DNA of 64,000 bases from Thysanoteuthis rhombus (Eukaryota; Mollusca; Cephalopoda; Oegopsida; Thysanoteuthidae): positions 43,130,714 through 43,194,713 of the forward strand of contig OY735219.1 of the NCBI GenBank assembly GCA_963457665.1, given 5' to 3'. A program made the position numbers and the translations under genes. The notes under the pieces were generated by a model that was not told the origin of the DNA, searched no databases, and was given only the letters and a program-made list of their open reading frames with translations. Shown here one piece after another: positions 1 through 12,144 of the stretch. The first letter of the stretch is position 1, and every line of letters begins with the position of its first letter.

Positions 1-145
1 GCCTAAGCCCATCATCAACCCCAACCCCTAACCCTTCAGTCAAATTTATGAATAACTGGTTATGGTGTAGTGGAAACGTTCATCTTGCGAATCGTCCTCG
101 TCTCCATCTGCCAATGCTGTACTGATTGAATCAATATACTCCTTA

Positions 146-149
<4 letters not shown>

Positions 150-213
<64 letters not shown>
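150..213. repeat. (CT)n microsatellite
   Basis: Uninterrupted CT dinucleotide run of about 64 bp. The Glu-Arg-rich open frame across it on the minus strand is only a translation of this tract. Confidence 0.97.
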
Positions 214-215
<2 letters not shown>

Positions 216-554
216 TTCCACTAAGAGCCGTGGCTTATTGAACTCTTTGGCCCGGGCTTTGCAAACAATAAATATCCGATAACAATTTAGATCGCAATAA
301 ATCAACTGCCGTGATGGTTTATGGAACACTCTTTGCACCGGCTCATATTGCGAACCTGTAAATAAACTATCAATACATTTTTTCTTCTTCTTAGTTGTGT
401 GCAATTTTTGGATAATCTATCTGCATTTGTCTAAAGCCTTTTCCTTCTTTTAAGACCATAGATTCAAGGCGAATGAAGTAAGGCTGATAATGGTCAGGTG
501 ATTATTGAACAGTTAAGAGGTAAAAATGGGATTAACAAGGCGTTTTATTTCATC

Positions 555-1010
555 TTTAAGCAACAGCCAATCAAAACTACCACCAAAACGGTCAAAATGG
601 GTTTCATCAGTTTTCAAGTTAGTCTGCCTGGCTATGTATGTATGTATCATGTATAGAGGCCACGCCAATGGAATTAGAGGACTGAAAATTTCAATATTTA
701 CTCCTTAGTCTACAAATTCTTCTTTCTTTTTTTCTTTTGCTTTTTTCAAATTTTGAAACTCACCCCCCCCCTAAATATGTTTTTAGTTTGGGTTCAATTC
801 ACAATGTGAGTCTATTCTAAATTTCGAACCTGATTGGGGTTTTTTTAAATTCCAACTTTTAGTGAACACTGCTCAACAAAAGGCGAGAGAAGTAACTCAT
901 TCATTGATCAAGCCCTTTTCCGATTTTTTCATTGATCAACCCCAACACGACATGCTGCCAAGAGACGTCGATCATTTGATGGTTTCAATTAAGTGACCAA
1001 CCAGACCTGT
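555..1010 (+). repeat. Dispersed repeat family A, copy 1
   Basis: Aligns along most of its length with copies near 10.4, 11.7, 15.6, 28.1, 32.6, 33.4, 36.0, 55.2 and 60.0 kb. Shared landmarks in order: a GTCAA-rich left end, AAGTTAGTC then CTGGCTATGTATGTATC, GGCTGAAAATTTCAA-like, a TAGGTTTTTAGT-like block, TTCAATTTGCAATGTAAG-like, then the tail with AGAAGTAACTCATTCATTGA, GACATGCTGCCAA and ACCAACCAGACCTG. There is no long coding frame and no clear terminal inverted repeat. Class unknown: it could be a non-autonomous DNA element or an untranslated part of a larger element. Confidence 0.85.
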
Positions 1011-1888
1011 TTCTTTTTTCTTTTTGAGGAAGAAGAAATAAAAAAAAAAGAGAATTTGACACAAAATAAGACAAATCTGGTTGATGAACTATTTGTTTAT
1101 TTTCATCTCAAATTAGTTTTTAAGGGTGTTTAGTTTTAATTATTTTGATGGAGGTTGGTTCAGAGCAAAAAGTTTGTACGGAATTTTTCTCTTTGCCAAT
1201 GAGTATTTTGCCTCAGACTCAAATTTAGTGTTAGTCAGTTTTATCCCGGAAAATATCATGTTTACACATCCCAAGATATATACAAAATAGATAGACCAAA
1301 TCCAATTTCTTTATTTTTCTTTTGCTGTGTGTTATATGTAGTAATAGACCCACCTCGAGGGATAACAGTAAAAAACAACAGCGAAGTGCAAGATGTTTTT
1401 TTACTTCCTACAGAGAACGCTTTTTGTTTTACAGTCAGTGATGCAATTGGAGAAGGAGCTCTCCCGGAGCACATTCTTCAAAAGTGACGCGTTTTCAACA
1501 TTATTTTTAACTCTTTAGTCACCTAGTGCGATTAAAGTTGAACCTCATTATTTTTTTATTAGTATCTTTTTTTTTACTTTATCACATTACTTTGGAAGAA
1601 CTCTAGCCTCATTACTTTGTTCGACCAAACTGCCAATGTTTTGAACTGTGTCCTTCATAGATTATTCATATTGCTTTGGTTTGTTTTCATTTTACGTATG
1701 AAATGTGAAATGATAAAACAACACACATTTCCTTGTGTTTTGATAGAATCAAATAAATACAAATACAAAACATTTTTTTTGCCTGAAACACTTCCATTTT
1801 GTTACGATTTTAAATACGAAATAACAATTATGCACTTCATTTGATACAGTATCTTCTTTGCATTTTTTTTTCATTTCAAATACTCACA

Positions 1889-2285
1889 GTCAATAATTGA
1901 ACAACCGTTGCGACAAAACTTGAAGTCATGTGAAAAAAAATATTCCGTCGAAGAATAAATATGTTCAGAATAAATTCTATTTATGACATCACTGTCGTTT
2001 TCCACTGGAAAACATCTAAAAAAAAAAAAAAGTAGTTAAAAAAAAAACTAAAATAAAAGTAAAAACAACCAGAAACATGTAGATTCTGGTGAATCTAAAT
2101 GTTAATAATAAACCCTACCCGTCAAAATAGCACCCCAAAAGGTCAAAAAAGCTTTTTTCCAAAAATCAAAAAAGCATTTTTAGAAAGAGACTTGTTGAGC
2201 ATTGGTATCAATTTCCCAGCCTGTAGATAAAACGGTATGGCCCAAATCAATGAAATACACATGCTTGTTCAATGAAATGAATTTA
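1889..2285 (-). repeat. Dispersed repeat family D, copy 1 (MITE-like)
   Basis: Starts with AATAATTGAACAACCGTTG, the terminal motif shared with copies near 18.9, 35.2 and 63.7 kb. The interior also aligns with the 35.2 kb copy: CAGAATAAATTCTATTTA, a run about CCCCAAAAGG, then AAAAATCAAAA. The right end keeps only a decayed TTGTTCAATGAA. Length agrees with the better preserved copy at 35196-35577. Confidence 0.75.
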
Positions 2286-2610
2286 TAACTATTTGGTATG
2301 TATATAGTCGTCTTTTTATTTGTTCACTTCCCTCTATTTTAAAACCTGGCCACGCCTTTATTTACATTGATATAATTCTTCTAAAATCGTGGACTTTGAA
2401 TGCCCCCGTGTTTATCTAGTATTAACTGACACAAATCGGCATTGATAAGTGTGACCTACTGCCATTACCAGTTACTTTGTTCGTGTTTGCAGACATGCAC
2501 GATATCTGGATCCAAATACATTCAAACAATTAAGCTCTCATGAAACAATTCTACACTCGGGCAAAGTGAAGGCCCGAATTCAAAACCTCGTTAAAATGTA
2601 TGCACCATTT

Positions 2611-2820
2611 TTTCTTCTTCTTCTTCTTCTTCTTCTTCTTCTTCTTCTTCTTCTTCTTCTTCTTCTTCTTCTTCTTCTTCTTCTTCTTCTTCTCTTTCTT
2701 CTTCTTCTTCTTCTTCTTCTCTTTCTTCTTCTTCTTCTTCTTCTTCTTCTTCTTCTTCTTCTTCTTCTCTTTCTTCTTCTTCTTCTTCTTCTCTTTCTTC
2801 TTCTTCTTCTTCTTCTTTTT
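2611..2820. repeat. (CTT)n microsatellite with CTCTTT interruptions
   Basis: About 210 bp of CTT repeats broken at intervals by CTCTTT variants. It yields poly-Leu, poly-Phe and poly-Lys open frames that are not genes. The pure polypurine/polypyrimidine tract could form triplex DNA. Confidence 0.97.
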
Positions 2821-2829
2821 CGAAATTCC

Positions 2830-3690
2830 CATGCGTGTTATGTAAACCTAAACACTTTTACATCTTGTTACATTGAGAGGTATATAATTCGCAAAAGGTA
2901 CCGTCACTGATGATGTTGGCACGATAAGCGATCTCTACTGAGGTACAGAAGCGGAAATGGGTCCAAAATGCAGAGTGACAAAACAACCAGGTTCTATTGA
3001 CGTTTTGAAGAATGGCTGATGATCTGATTCGGAGCCAAAGGGTCGAACAGTCTTACGTTCCGTGGATGAAAGCGTGCGTAGGTTGTTGAGGTGGTTAGCC
3101 ACGGTTTCAAACGTTCCTTGGTTCAGCTGGTCGACTAAGATAACATCATCACCCAGTGACGTCTGTCGGTAAAATCTATGCAATATTTAATTCTTGATCC
3201 CATAAGGCGGTGCGGGTCAGATTCTGAAAAAATGTTTAGCACCCGCACACCCACTAGGGAGGGTGGTAAAGAACGAAGCAGGCCAGCACAGCTTTTACCC
3301 CGGCACCGTAATTGTTGTGGATTGAAAATAAAACCCAACACAATTTTGAAATAACAGAATAAAAATGTGTTGTGAAATCACGCACGAGACACACATAAGA
3401 CGTCATTAAGTCAGACAGCGATAAGCGTTCACGAGAAAAAATAAAGTAAAAAAGATGTAGGTCATGTTGAAGCTGTAATGATATTGCATTCAGAATCTTT
3501 CACGTCTTTCTTTTTTCTTCGTTTTTCTTCGTCGTCACCTTCTTTTACTTCCTTCTTTCTTTCTTTCTTTATTTTTCTTTCTTTCTTCCCGATTTGCTAG
3601 TTTTTTTTTTCTTCTGATTCTTTTCCAAGTGCTTTCTCTCCTCTTTGCGCCTTTTAACTCTCTCACCCAACTTTCTATAATTTAACTGCG
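2830..3690. other. Unassigned intergenic sequence
   Basis: No coding frame or family match recognised. A stretch at about 3180-3320 is less AT-rich than its surroundings. Positions 3500-3640 are T/C-rich low complexity. Confidence 0.5.
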
Positions 3691-3697
3691 AATGATC

Positions 3698-3952
3698 CAG
3701 GGGTGCCAATTTGACGCTTTTCGAGCTGAATTTAACGTGCTTCTTGTTTAGGGAGCGCGAAAATCCAAAACTTGGCGCTATTTTCATCCAATTATTAGCG
3801 TTTCCTCTAACCTGCAAATCTTTAGCTATTTTTTAGCCATTTAGGCAAATATAGCTATTTTAGCTGCGAAATATGGCCAGAAAAAGCAAACATTTTTTAA
3901 TGCTTTTTCGAGGTCGATTTAGTGCGAAAAATCTTTTTGAGTTGACAACATG
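3698..3952 (-). mobile_element. Family B element (hAT-like MITE), copy 1
   Basis: Bounded by CAGGGGTGCCAATTTGACGC on the left and GAGTTGACAACATG on the right, which are the inverted equivalents of the ends of the copies at 37.7 and 33.5 kb. The interior carries the GCGAAAA and AAATAGCTAAAA-type runs of the family. CAGNGTTGCCAA-type ends with no coding capacity suggest a non-autonomous hAT-like element. I could not confirm an 8-bp target duplication. Confidence 0.7.
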
Positions 3953-4069
3953 GGAACAATAATCAATACAATAAATTTGTAATGTCAAAGAAGTTGCTCT
4001 TCATATGACATCATTTTTATTCGAATTTTGGAAACGTGACTACATCTGCGTATAGACATGAAATTCTTT

Positions 4070-4490
4070 ATCATCATCAACTTTTTTTGCTGGACTAAGG
4101 CCTTTCCAAGCTCTTTCCATGACCACCATGACTGTGCTAATCCTTACCGATAAACCTTTCCATTGCATCTCACCACCTTTTGTCTGGTCTTTTCCTCATG
4201 CGATTCAATTGCCTTGCGCGCTATATGAAAAGCCTTTTGCACCATCTGTTATTCTTCGTTCTTGCTAAGTGTCAAGACAAACTCGATTTTTGTCGCTTTA
4301 TAATCACTCCTATGATATCTCTTACCTTTGTTTGTTCTTGGATCAATATTAATCTTATTATTCTCTCTGAGTCATTCCCAGTATTTTCCCAGATCTTTCC
4401 ATGTGATTCTGAGTTTGTTTCCAAATGTAATGTAATAGAGCGATATTTGCCAAAGTCTTTAATGTGCCCTTCTTGAAAACTAGGATCATA
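4070..4490 (-). mobile_element. Family F, LINE-tail-like fragment, copy 1
   Basis: TGCTGGACTAAGGCCTTTCC followed by CTCTTTCCATGACCACCATG aligns with 32.89-33.13 kb and, over the first part, with 28.9 kb. The ATC-rich start followed by a TGGACNNAGGCCT motif resembles reversed 3' ends of RTE-like LINEs in invertebrates. Minus orientation is inferred from that. No protein domain remains. Confidence 0.55.
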
Positions 4491-4499
4491 ATTCCCTGA

Positions 4500-5570
4500 C
4501 AGAAGTTTCAAGGCACCTTACATACTCGTATGCACTGGGTATATAGCTAGCTTATCCTTCGTGGGAGTCCTCTCCCGCGTCTTCTAAAAAGTCTGTTACT
4601 CTATCATCTTCATCTGCGGACTTACAACATTTCCTATTTTCAAGTGCAAAATGGCATTTCGTCTGTTGTTATATTTTGAACATGACCAGTCTACTGGATT
4701 GTCCATTGGTGGTACTTTTATTTTTCGAACCACACAGTTTTGCATAATATTCTTCAGTTATTTTAATCATGTCTCTGTGTGAGATAATATATATATATAT
4801 ATAGAGAGAGAGAAACAGACACACAGACAGACAGAAAGAGATGAGCGGTTTCGCACACACCAAAGATGGTAAATTCATGATGAATATTGAGTTAACTCAA
4901 TAATATAATCATAGATCATAATGGGATTAATATTTCTATCATCTGTTGATGAAATATTTGGTCCGTTATTCTGAAATATAATAATAGCACTGCACACTAG
5001 CTTGTTATATTGCATGGCTTTGGGCGGATGGTTGGATAATGAGGAAGTGACAAAAAATAAGGGTCGAAGGTTGGCTAAATTCCCCCCGGGTACATCCTGT
5101 GTTTTCGTGATGAGAAGTAGGATGTATAAATTCTTTGAAAATTCATTAACTGAAATTAACTTTAGAATAATTCCAATCCTGCTGTATCATTGTATAATCT
5201 GAATGTAATTTGTTTTCAAATACTAACATTTTAATAATTCACACACAGAAACGAAAACTGAATCAGGTCAAAGGTGAGGGTTGTCATTTACAATCGTCGA
5301 TGGAAAGTTGTGTGTTGATATATTAGCCCAGTTTCATGATCTTGTTTTCTTGAGCGTTTTATAAGCCAGAATTCATTAATGCTCATCATAAATATTATAT
5401 TGTTAAAGAGGACTGAGATCTAATTGAGAAACTGGTACAAGGTAACAATTAGCGGAGCATTGTCGACAATTCATGGTTGATGGTTTGCTTTCTATCTATT
5501 TAGTGGGGGATCTGTTTCTCATTTGAATTGCAAGCAAACCAGCTGCTTTTTTTGCAGATGAAAGAATGGC
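4500..5570. other. Unassigned sequence with small TA and GA runs
   Basis: Contains a short (AT)n then (AG)n run at about 4787-4812. I see no gene, domain or family copy. The short open frames look like chance. Confidence 0.5.
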
Positions 5571-5571
5571 A

Positions 5572-5675
5572 TTCTTCTTCTTCTTCTTCTTCTTCTTCTT
5601 CTTCTTCTTCTTCTTCTTCTTCTTCTTCTTCTTCTTCTTCTTCTTCTTCTTCTTCTTCTTCTTCTTCTTCTTCTT
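5572..5675. repeat. (TTC)n microsatellite
   Basis: About 104 bp of uninterrupted TTC repeat. The minus-strand poly-Arg frame across it is an artefact of the repeat. Confidence 0.97.
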
Positions 5676-6192
5676 GAGTTGTTAATGAAGAGTTGTTGAG
5701 ATTGTCTCCAAAAACAGAGAGTCCACTGTATACCCATCAACGATTTCGGTTCTAGTTTTAAAAAATCATGGAACTTTCTGCTTTACACCGGTCAAATTTA
5801 CAAATTAGTGAATATGTACATACTAGCACAGCACACGTCAGAACTGACAGAATTATTTACGCATGAATCATTGATCGGCACTTCTGTCTAGAAGTAGAGT
5901 ATCTGTGCACTTTGCCAAGGATCAAAGTGTCGTTTCTTTGTATCAGAGTGTAATATCTACGTGTGACCCGAGATCACTAAGGACAACATCAGTCCGTGCA
6001 CACTCGTTAACAATACAACAATTGCACAAACAAGGAATATGTCTTAATTCCACACTTCCCTACACATACATCAACGTCCAGTGTGTACTTCTCCCTCTGA
6101 TATCCTCACCAGTTTCAACATTTTAAACTACATAGCAGTTCACTACATTCATGTACACCATCTTATATCATTTCTAAAATATCTATTGTCTT

Positions 6193-6203
6193 CACACACA
6201 CAC

Positions 6204-6233
<30 letters not shown>
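6193..6233. repeat. (CA)n microsatellite
   Basis: CA dinucleotide run with one CG interruption. Confidence 0.95.
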
Positions 6234-6234
<1 letters not shown>

Positions 6235-7110
6235 TACAAATTGACATGTATATTCCTTTATCAGCATTGAACTGAACATACAATTGAATACATTACGGAC
6301 TCTTTGAACAAACACATAATCTTACAACCCACATCAAAAGAAAGATATTACCTTTCTTGTTCGTTATTCAAGCAAAAATTATATTATCATCAATTTTCAA
6401 CTCATTGAATTTAAAACACGCTTTGCATTATAAATATTTTGTTGTTTGGGCATTAACTCATGGAGTATGGATAGACGTGGAGCAGAATTCCTAGGACACG
6501 GCTGTATTTAATCTTGGGTCATATGAAGATAAGCACCAGACTTGAGAAAGGTTTAACTGTTTTGTAAGTCAATGCTCGAACCGATTTCAGAAGGTAAATG
6601 TATTTAGCTACCTAATCATGAGAGAGAGGTGGGGGTAGAAAAAATTACTCTCTCTTTCCTTCCTATCCCTTTTTCTGGCCTCCGACCCCCTTCGTCTCAC
6701 TTTCTACTTTTCTCTTCCCGTGCGTGTGCGTAAGGAGTGCGTGTGCGTATGTGAGTGTGTGTGATTGTGCGCGCGCGTCAGTGTTTGTCCACGCACCTAT
6801 CCCAACACATTGTTCCATCTCCGTTCCCACGCTCCACTTCGTCGACGAAGCCACATCCATATCAAGAAGAGACACGGGAAGAAGGAGGGTAGAAAAAAAG
6901 GGGTTGGGGTGAGGAAAGAGACCTACTTCATTCGTTCACCTGTAATAATCCCCGTCGCTTGCGCCTTTCTCAATCCCTGCTTCGTACCTACCTGTCTATG
7001 GAGAATCACTCCCCCAGTTTTCTAACCTCTCTGCACCATCGTATTGTTGCAGCTAATAACATTACTAATATTTGGATGGTTATGCTGGCTCTTATCATTT
7101 TAAACGATAA

Positions 7111-7153
7111 TGGTGGTTGTGGTGGTGGTGGTGGTGGTGGTTGTCGTGGTGTA
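7111..7153. repeat. (GGT)n-like microsatellite
   Basis: Imperfect GGT/TGT trinucleotide run. It yields the poly-Gly and poly-Pro open frames seen on either strand here. Confidence 0.9.
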
Positions 7154-7320
7154 CACAGCAATGCGCTGTCAGTGGTGACTGTTGGAGCGGGGTCCTCGTG
7201 TCCTACCGACATTCTTCTACAACCGATTTCTGACCTCTTTTTTAGTCCATTATTTTTATTTGTCCTAGTTGATAGTTCACACCACTACTAACTGATGACC
7301 CCCCACCCACTGCAGAAAAA

Positions 7321-7587
7321 GTGAGAGCCAGTTTCATCAGTACTCCAGCACTTTCCTCAGTATATTCGCTGATTTTAATAATGCTGTTGCCTGGATGGTT
7401 TCGATTCTTTCTCGGATTTCCAACCACTTTACAGGATACTTCGGGATCTTTTCAAGCTCTCCAATCATGGTGGGTACAATCAGCACCTTCGAGTTCCTCT
7501 ATTTCTTCCTGTAAAGTCCAGAATCTGTTTGCCTCTCACTTCCTCTCTTTGTGGCCAGCGATATCCAAAATCTCACAGATCTTCTCC
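7321..7587 (-). pseudogene. LINE ORF C-terminal fragment (same family as 51.0-52.8 kb)
   Basis: On the minus strand the sequence reads IPTMIGELEKIP, then IRERIETIQATALL, then SANILRKVLEY and a stop. This matches the end of the longer LINE copy, which has VVGALGT, IETIQTTTLQGTARIL and RKVLEYMRSTT. Only about the last 90 codons are represented and the upstream reading frame is broken. A family B copy abuts at 7588. It is a 5'-truncated dead retrotransposon. Confidence 0.75.
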
Positions 7588-7770
7588 TCAGTGTTGCTTA
7601 ATTCAGCGCGTTTCTCGCTTTGGCATTACGAAAAAGCCCAAAATTAGCGCCACTGTGCTTAAACAGTTTTTGATTCGCATTTTTTGCCACTTTAAACATT
7701 TTCTGGATGTGTTCTGGCAGTATTTGGCGCTTTTTGGCTCTTTTTTTATTCAGGACAATAGCCAGTCTCC
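7588..7770 (-). mobile_element. Family B element, copy 2 (internally deleted)
   Basis: Begins CAGTGTTGCTTAATTCAGCG, the antisense equivalent of the family's right end. It continues with TTAGCGCCACTGTGCTTAAAC and TTTGGCGCTTTTTGGC, matching the GTTTAAGCGC-type interior of the 31.1 kb copy. It is shorter than full copies (about 220-255 bp), with part of the interior missing. It directly abuts the LINE fragment to its left, suggesting insertion at its edge. Confidence 0.65.
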
Positions 7771-8544
7771 AGGCTTAGATTAAGATCCCCTGCCTGGATT
7801 TTGAAGTACCATAAATTTTTTATTCTCTAAGAGAAGCCTGGATTTGTACGTATAGCATTAATTTGCATGGCCCAAATCCCAGTCACTTGCGCAACTCCTA
7901 GAGGATCACCTCTTCTAGCCAGTCATGTCGATTTTTGCACTATTTGGGAAATGATTAGTTGCATCTGTTTATTATATTGGTCTTTGTCTTTCAGATTGTG
8001 ATTTCGACAAATTCTGAAGCAGAAAATATTGTTATACATTTTCAGCTATATATGCGACACTAGCTTTCTTTTATATTTTCAACTTATGATTCATTATAAC
8101 AGTTTAAATAAGATAAATACTCATTCTTACAGATGCTGTCCACCAAGAAAATCCGACCATTATTTTTATATTGGTTCAAATTCGGTAAAAATGCTAATCA
8201 AGCTCACAAGAATATAAATTTTGCATTTGGAATGGGAACTTATTCAGAAAGAGCAGTGCAGTATTGGTTTCACAAATTTTGTTCCAGAGATATGAGCCTG
8301 AATATTGTTCCTCGATGATGCCCTCAATGTGAATACAGGGAATGTTGTGCAAATTGATATAAGGGTAATTGCTTGAGCTTTTCTTCAAAATTTACAGATT
8401 TCAAAACGACTATAGGGTATCACCAAGCATGTATTTTATTTCATAGTCGGCCATTTTATGTGATATTATATTGTGACGGTTTCATTCTCATCGGTGAACG
8501 AGCTATATTTACTATCCTGGTGTGCTGTGTCCTGTCTGTCTTAG

Positions 8545-8960
8545 CTGCAATATATTTTGTTCGATTTCATTCATTAGCATGTTCTCATTCGATGTCTGGT
8601 GGTTATCGCTGGAGATTGAATCTCTTTGAATTTCTGACAGTATTTTCCAGGTCCTCTTAGACCCTAGCAATGCTGTGGTCAAGGCAGCCTCAATCTTTTC
8701 TCGAATTTCCAAATCATACGATCTCTATTCTCTTTTCTTCTTTTTTTTTTTTTTACATGATTGCAAGAGCGCCAAATATTATGGTCTCGATCTCAATCTT
8801 TATATTCAACAGTTTTCTCACTTCTCGGGCAAGGTTCTGGTAGGTTTTTCAAGTTTTCGTCTTTTTCTCTCTTGTTTCCACCCCGCTAGGATAGCCATAT
8901 TGCGTTCTGCTACGTTTTTTTCCTTGTTTACAAAAATCTGTAACAGTCGACTCTTTTGGG
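8545..8960 (-). pseudogene. LINE ORF C-terminal fragment, second copy
   Basis: The minus strand reads LEIREKIEAALTTALLGS followed by WKIL. Further upstream, in a shifted frame, comes a LAREVRKL-like segment and then IETIIFGALA. These correspond to the LARE, VVGALGT, IETIQTTALLGTARIL order of this LINE family. A poly-T run at about 8740-8752 and frame shifts break the reading. No start, catalytic motif or promoter remains. Confidence 0.65.
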
Positions 8961-10379
8961 TTTTATGATCGGCCTAGATCTGAAATGCCCGGAGTATTTT
9001 TCTCTAGAACAACTTCCGGTCTGTAATTTGTCGTTGTTGATAGTGTTTGTTGCATTTTAATTTGCAGAAAGCAGCCAAATATGTGTGTTGGGTACATTTC
9101 TATCTCTATAATTCTGCAACGACAAGCACATTTCAACTTGATTTCCTGCTTGCTGACACAAGTTAGGAAGAATTCTGTTTGTTCAACATAAGATCAGTTG
9201 CCACTGGAATGTCCAGACACCGTCAATAATAATAGAAAATAAACTTGATATTTTGAAAATCGTTCATTCTCATGATTAGTCAAAGAAGAAAAAAATATTC
9301 AAAACGATATCAAGATGTCTAGATACACCCAGAGCATTTCTTAATTAGAAAGAGCACGTTCGATATATTGATACAATTACTTCGCATTATTTCTTATACT
9401 TCTTACATATAATCATAAAAGAATAATATTCAACAAAGGAATCAAGCTTACTATTTTCCACATTCAACTAAACACCATCGCTTTGGCTTTAATCAGCGGG
9501 AAACCTACCATAGGCAGGGTTATCAGAAACGAAAATGAAAAATCAAGAAAATCTGCTCTGAAAAGGGAGACATTTCATAAAAGAAACGATTGAAAAGGAA
9601 GACTTTTCGAAATTAAATAATTTTGAGTTATAAACTTTTATTACAAAAGAAAACATAAAAATAATCTCATAGCATAGTTCTCAAATGAATGTCTTAGAAA
9701 ACAAAGAAGAGAAAAAATCCTACTGCTCATATTACCGATCTAGGCACATTTCTCGGTGCTGGCCATCTTGACAAAGGCTCTCCTTTATTTAACAGATAAC
9801 TGTAGGAAAGCGTGCGCATCATAGTCTTTAAATTGTATAATGGTCGTATAGTTTCATGTCATCCATGATAACACTTCTTTAATTCAAAAATATTGTGCAT
9901 TTGGCATCAGTTGTCGACCATTTTGAATTTTACAGTTATGAGACACCAGAGGGCGTGCAAATTTGTTGCTAGTGGTTTTTGAAAACCTCATAACCCACCC
10001 TAGCCCCATGCCAAATTCAAAACCAGGAATCATCAAGAGCATGATTCTTACAGGTTGCCGTCTCGCTAAAATTAGCAATTTTCCAATTAAAGCCATTCCA
10101 GCCTCTTGAAGTGTATTATCAACGAATGTTAGGAATATCATGGAGAGAGCTGACAGCGAAAAGGGGAAGGAAAAAGTGAAGAGTCGTGATTACCCACGTT
10201 CTGAAGTGACTTAGCACGTAAAGAAGCGCCGCTTGTTTTATCTTTCGCTAACTTTTATTTTATACATACTTTCCAATTTTTGTTTTAAAACCACAAAATT
10301 TGAAGAAAAGTAAAAAATGAAGAAAAGGCAAGAAAAATTATAAAGACAATATTATGCACAGAGTAAAACTAAATGTAAA
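8961..10379. other. Unassigned AT-rich sequence
   Basis: No domain, RNA gene or family copy recognised. The 85-codon minus frame at 9884-10141 has no recognisable motif and no homologous copy elsewhere in the window. Confidence 0.45.
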
Positions 10380-10830
10380 AAGGTCTGGTCAATCACTCAA
10401 TAGGAACCGTCTCATGACCGTCAAATTTTGGCAGCATGCGTTTTTAGGGTTGATCAATTAAAAAAATTGGAACGAGGTGTGATCAATCAATAAATAATTT
10501 CTCTCGCCTTTTGTTGGGCAGTGACCACTGAAAAGAGTCTGAATTTTACAAATACAAGCATCAACTCTCTCAGGCACAAAGTAGGGGATTAATCTAGCAT
10601 AAACTTACGTTGCAAATTGAACCCTGCGCTGAAGACCTATTTGGGAGGGGGCTAAAAATAACGTTTTTACCGAGACACAATGAGGAGAAACGTCAAGATT
10701 TACAGCTCTATTTCAATTGGTGCGGTCTCTGAGCGTGATACATACATAGTCAGCCAGCCAGCCAGACTGACCTGAAAACCGAAGAAGACAATATGGACAG
10801 TTTTGGTCGATAGTTTCTAACAAGTGGATC
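10380..10830 (-). repeat. Dispersed repeat family A, copy 2
   Basis: Antisense copy: GGTCTGGTCAATCACTCAAT, then GGCAGCATGCG, GATCAATCAATAAATAATTT, CCTTTTGTTGGGC, and a left end with repeated CAGCCAGCCAG and TTTTGGTCGATAG. It is nearly full length. Directly followed by a tRNA-like SINE. Confidence 0.85.
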
Positions 10831-10844
10831 GTATACATGTATTC

Positions 10845-10960
10845 ATTTATTGCTCAGCCTGAAATGGGCCGTGAGTTCAATCCCGTACCAGATAGTGAAG
10901 AGAAATGCATCGTTTCTGTAGGAAGGCCTCATAAGGAAGAACGACGATTACGGATTCTCA
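10845..10960 (+). mobile_element. tRNA-derived SINE-like sequence
   Basis: GAGTTCAATCCCGTACC at about 10873 fits a tRNA B box, with TTGCTCAGCCTGAAATGGGCC upstream as a degraded A-box region. It does not fold as a full tRNA by eye, so I call it SINE-like. Confidence 0.5.
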
Positions 10961-11040
10961 AACTCACCTGATGTTACAGATATACGAATGTCAACAACAA
11001 ATCCCCATCGTTCAATATTTGTGTAATAGACACTGAAACT

Positions 11041-11150
11041 CAGTGTTGCCCACCCGAATTTGATTATTCTGGTTATAAGAGATTAGAAAAATTGTGTGGC
11101 CAACTCAAATTTGATTATTCCAGTTAAAAGAGATAAAAAATGGCTAACAT
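11041..11150. repeat. 52-bp direct duplication with family B-like end
   Basis: AATTTGATTATTCTGGTTATAAGAG-type sequence occurs twice about 52 bp apart, each preceded by a GCCCAC/GCCAAC motif. The first begins CAGTGTTGCC, identical to the start of family B elements. The rest does not align with B, so this may be a related element or chance. Confidence 0.5.
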
Positions 11151-11719
11151 CGGCTGAATTCCCTCCACTTTCGGCCAACTTCATGACTAAGAATGTTTTA
11201 TAATCATTTGAAACCCGGTTTTCAAATGAAATAACTATATACTAAGACTTCAGAACAAACAAGTTTCCTTCCATTTTCAGTAACTTTATGGCTAAAAATA
11301 TTGAATATATATGTTTTGAGTAATACAAAAATTAAATCGGCTTATAATACTTTTAAAAAGCCATATTTTCGGCTAACGGTTAGACTGGGGAAAATCAGCT
11401 TGAACAAAATGAAAACGGGCGTCAGTTAAAAATAGAAAGCTGATATCTTATGTAATGGTCAAGGGAAAAATAAACAGTCCAATTGTTAAGATAAGAAATT
11501 ATGCGATTAAGAAAAGAATGAAAGGAATGAATGAAACAAACAAACGAACGAAATAGACTGATGGGGATTTAAAAAAAAGAAGAGTAAAAACTTTTATAGA
11601 AAGCTTTTAACGAATGAAAAAAAAAACGAAATGATAAGAAAGAAGGATAAAATTCATAAAATCAAGGAATGAAGTGCAGGAGAATTAAAGCTAATTGTGA
11701 ACGAACAAATAAAAAAAAT

Positions 11720-12050
11720 TTTCTGCAACATGCCATGTTAGGGGTGATCAATTAAGAAGATGAAATAAGGAGTGATCAATGAATAAATTCTCTCTTACAC
11801 CTTTTGTTGGATCACTAAGAAGTTCAAATTTTATAAAAACAAGCGGGTTCAAACTGGTGACCAATTTAGTATAAACTTAAATTACAAATTGAACCCACCA
11901 TCCACGAAAAGCCTATTGGGAGGGTTTGGGAAAAACGTTTCTTCCAGACTTAAATTTTCAGCATCAAGCTCAAACTGTCTGCACACTTGATACATACGTA
12001 CATATATATATAGCCACCCAGCCAGCCGGCCAAGAACCCGGAAATGAAAA
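11720..12050 (-). repeat. Dispersed repeat family A, copy 3
   Basis: Antisense copy with ACATGCCATGTTAGGGGTGA, GTGATCAATGAATAAATTCT, CCTTTTGTTGGATCACTAAG, TTTAGTATAAACTTAAATTA and a left end with CAGCCAGCCGGCC. The first part of the family tail is missing. Confidence 0.82.
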
Positions 12051-12144
12051 TTGTATAGCAACAGAATAAAGTCTTTGAAAAAACAAACACATCGACATCA
12101 ACCTCTTCGTAATACCAAAAATAGACATCAAAATGATTATGACC

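Noticed and set aside
1..40. CCCTAA-like start of the window as a telomere
   Set aside because: Only one or two imperfect units are present, with no tandem array.
2551..2910. Long poly-Lys, poly-Leu and poly-Phe open frames
   Set aside because: They are the six-frame translation of the CTT microsatellite.
4180..4476. 98-codon plus frame as a membrane protein
   Set aside because: It lies within the family F repeat, and its hydrophobicity comes from T-rich composition.
6081..6275. Open frame over the CA microsatellite
   Set aside because: His-Thr run is repeat translation.
9884..10141. 85-codon minus frame as a small gene
   Set aside because: No motif, no recognisable signal peptide or domain, and no support beyond being open.
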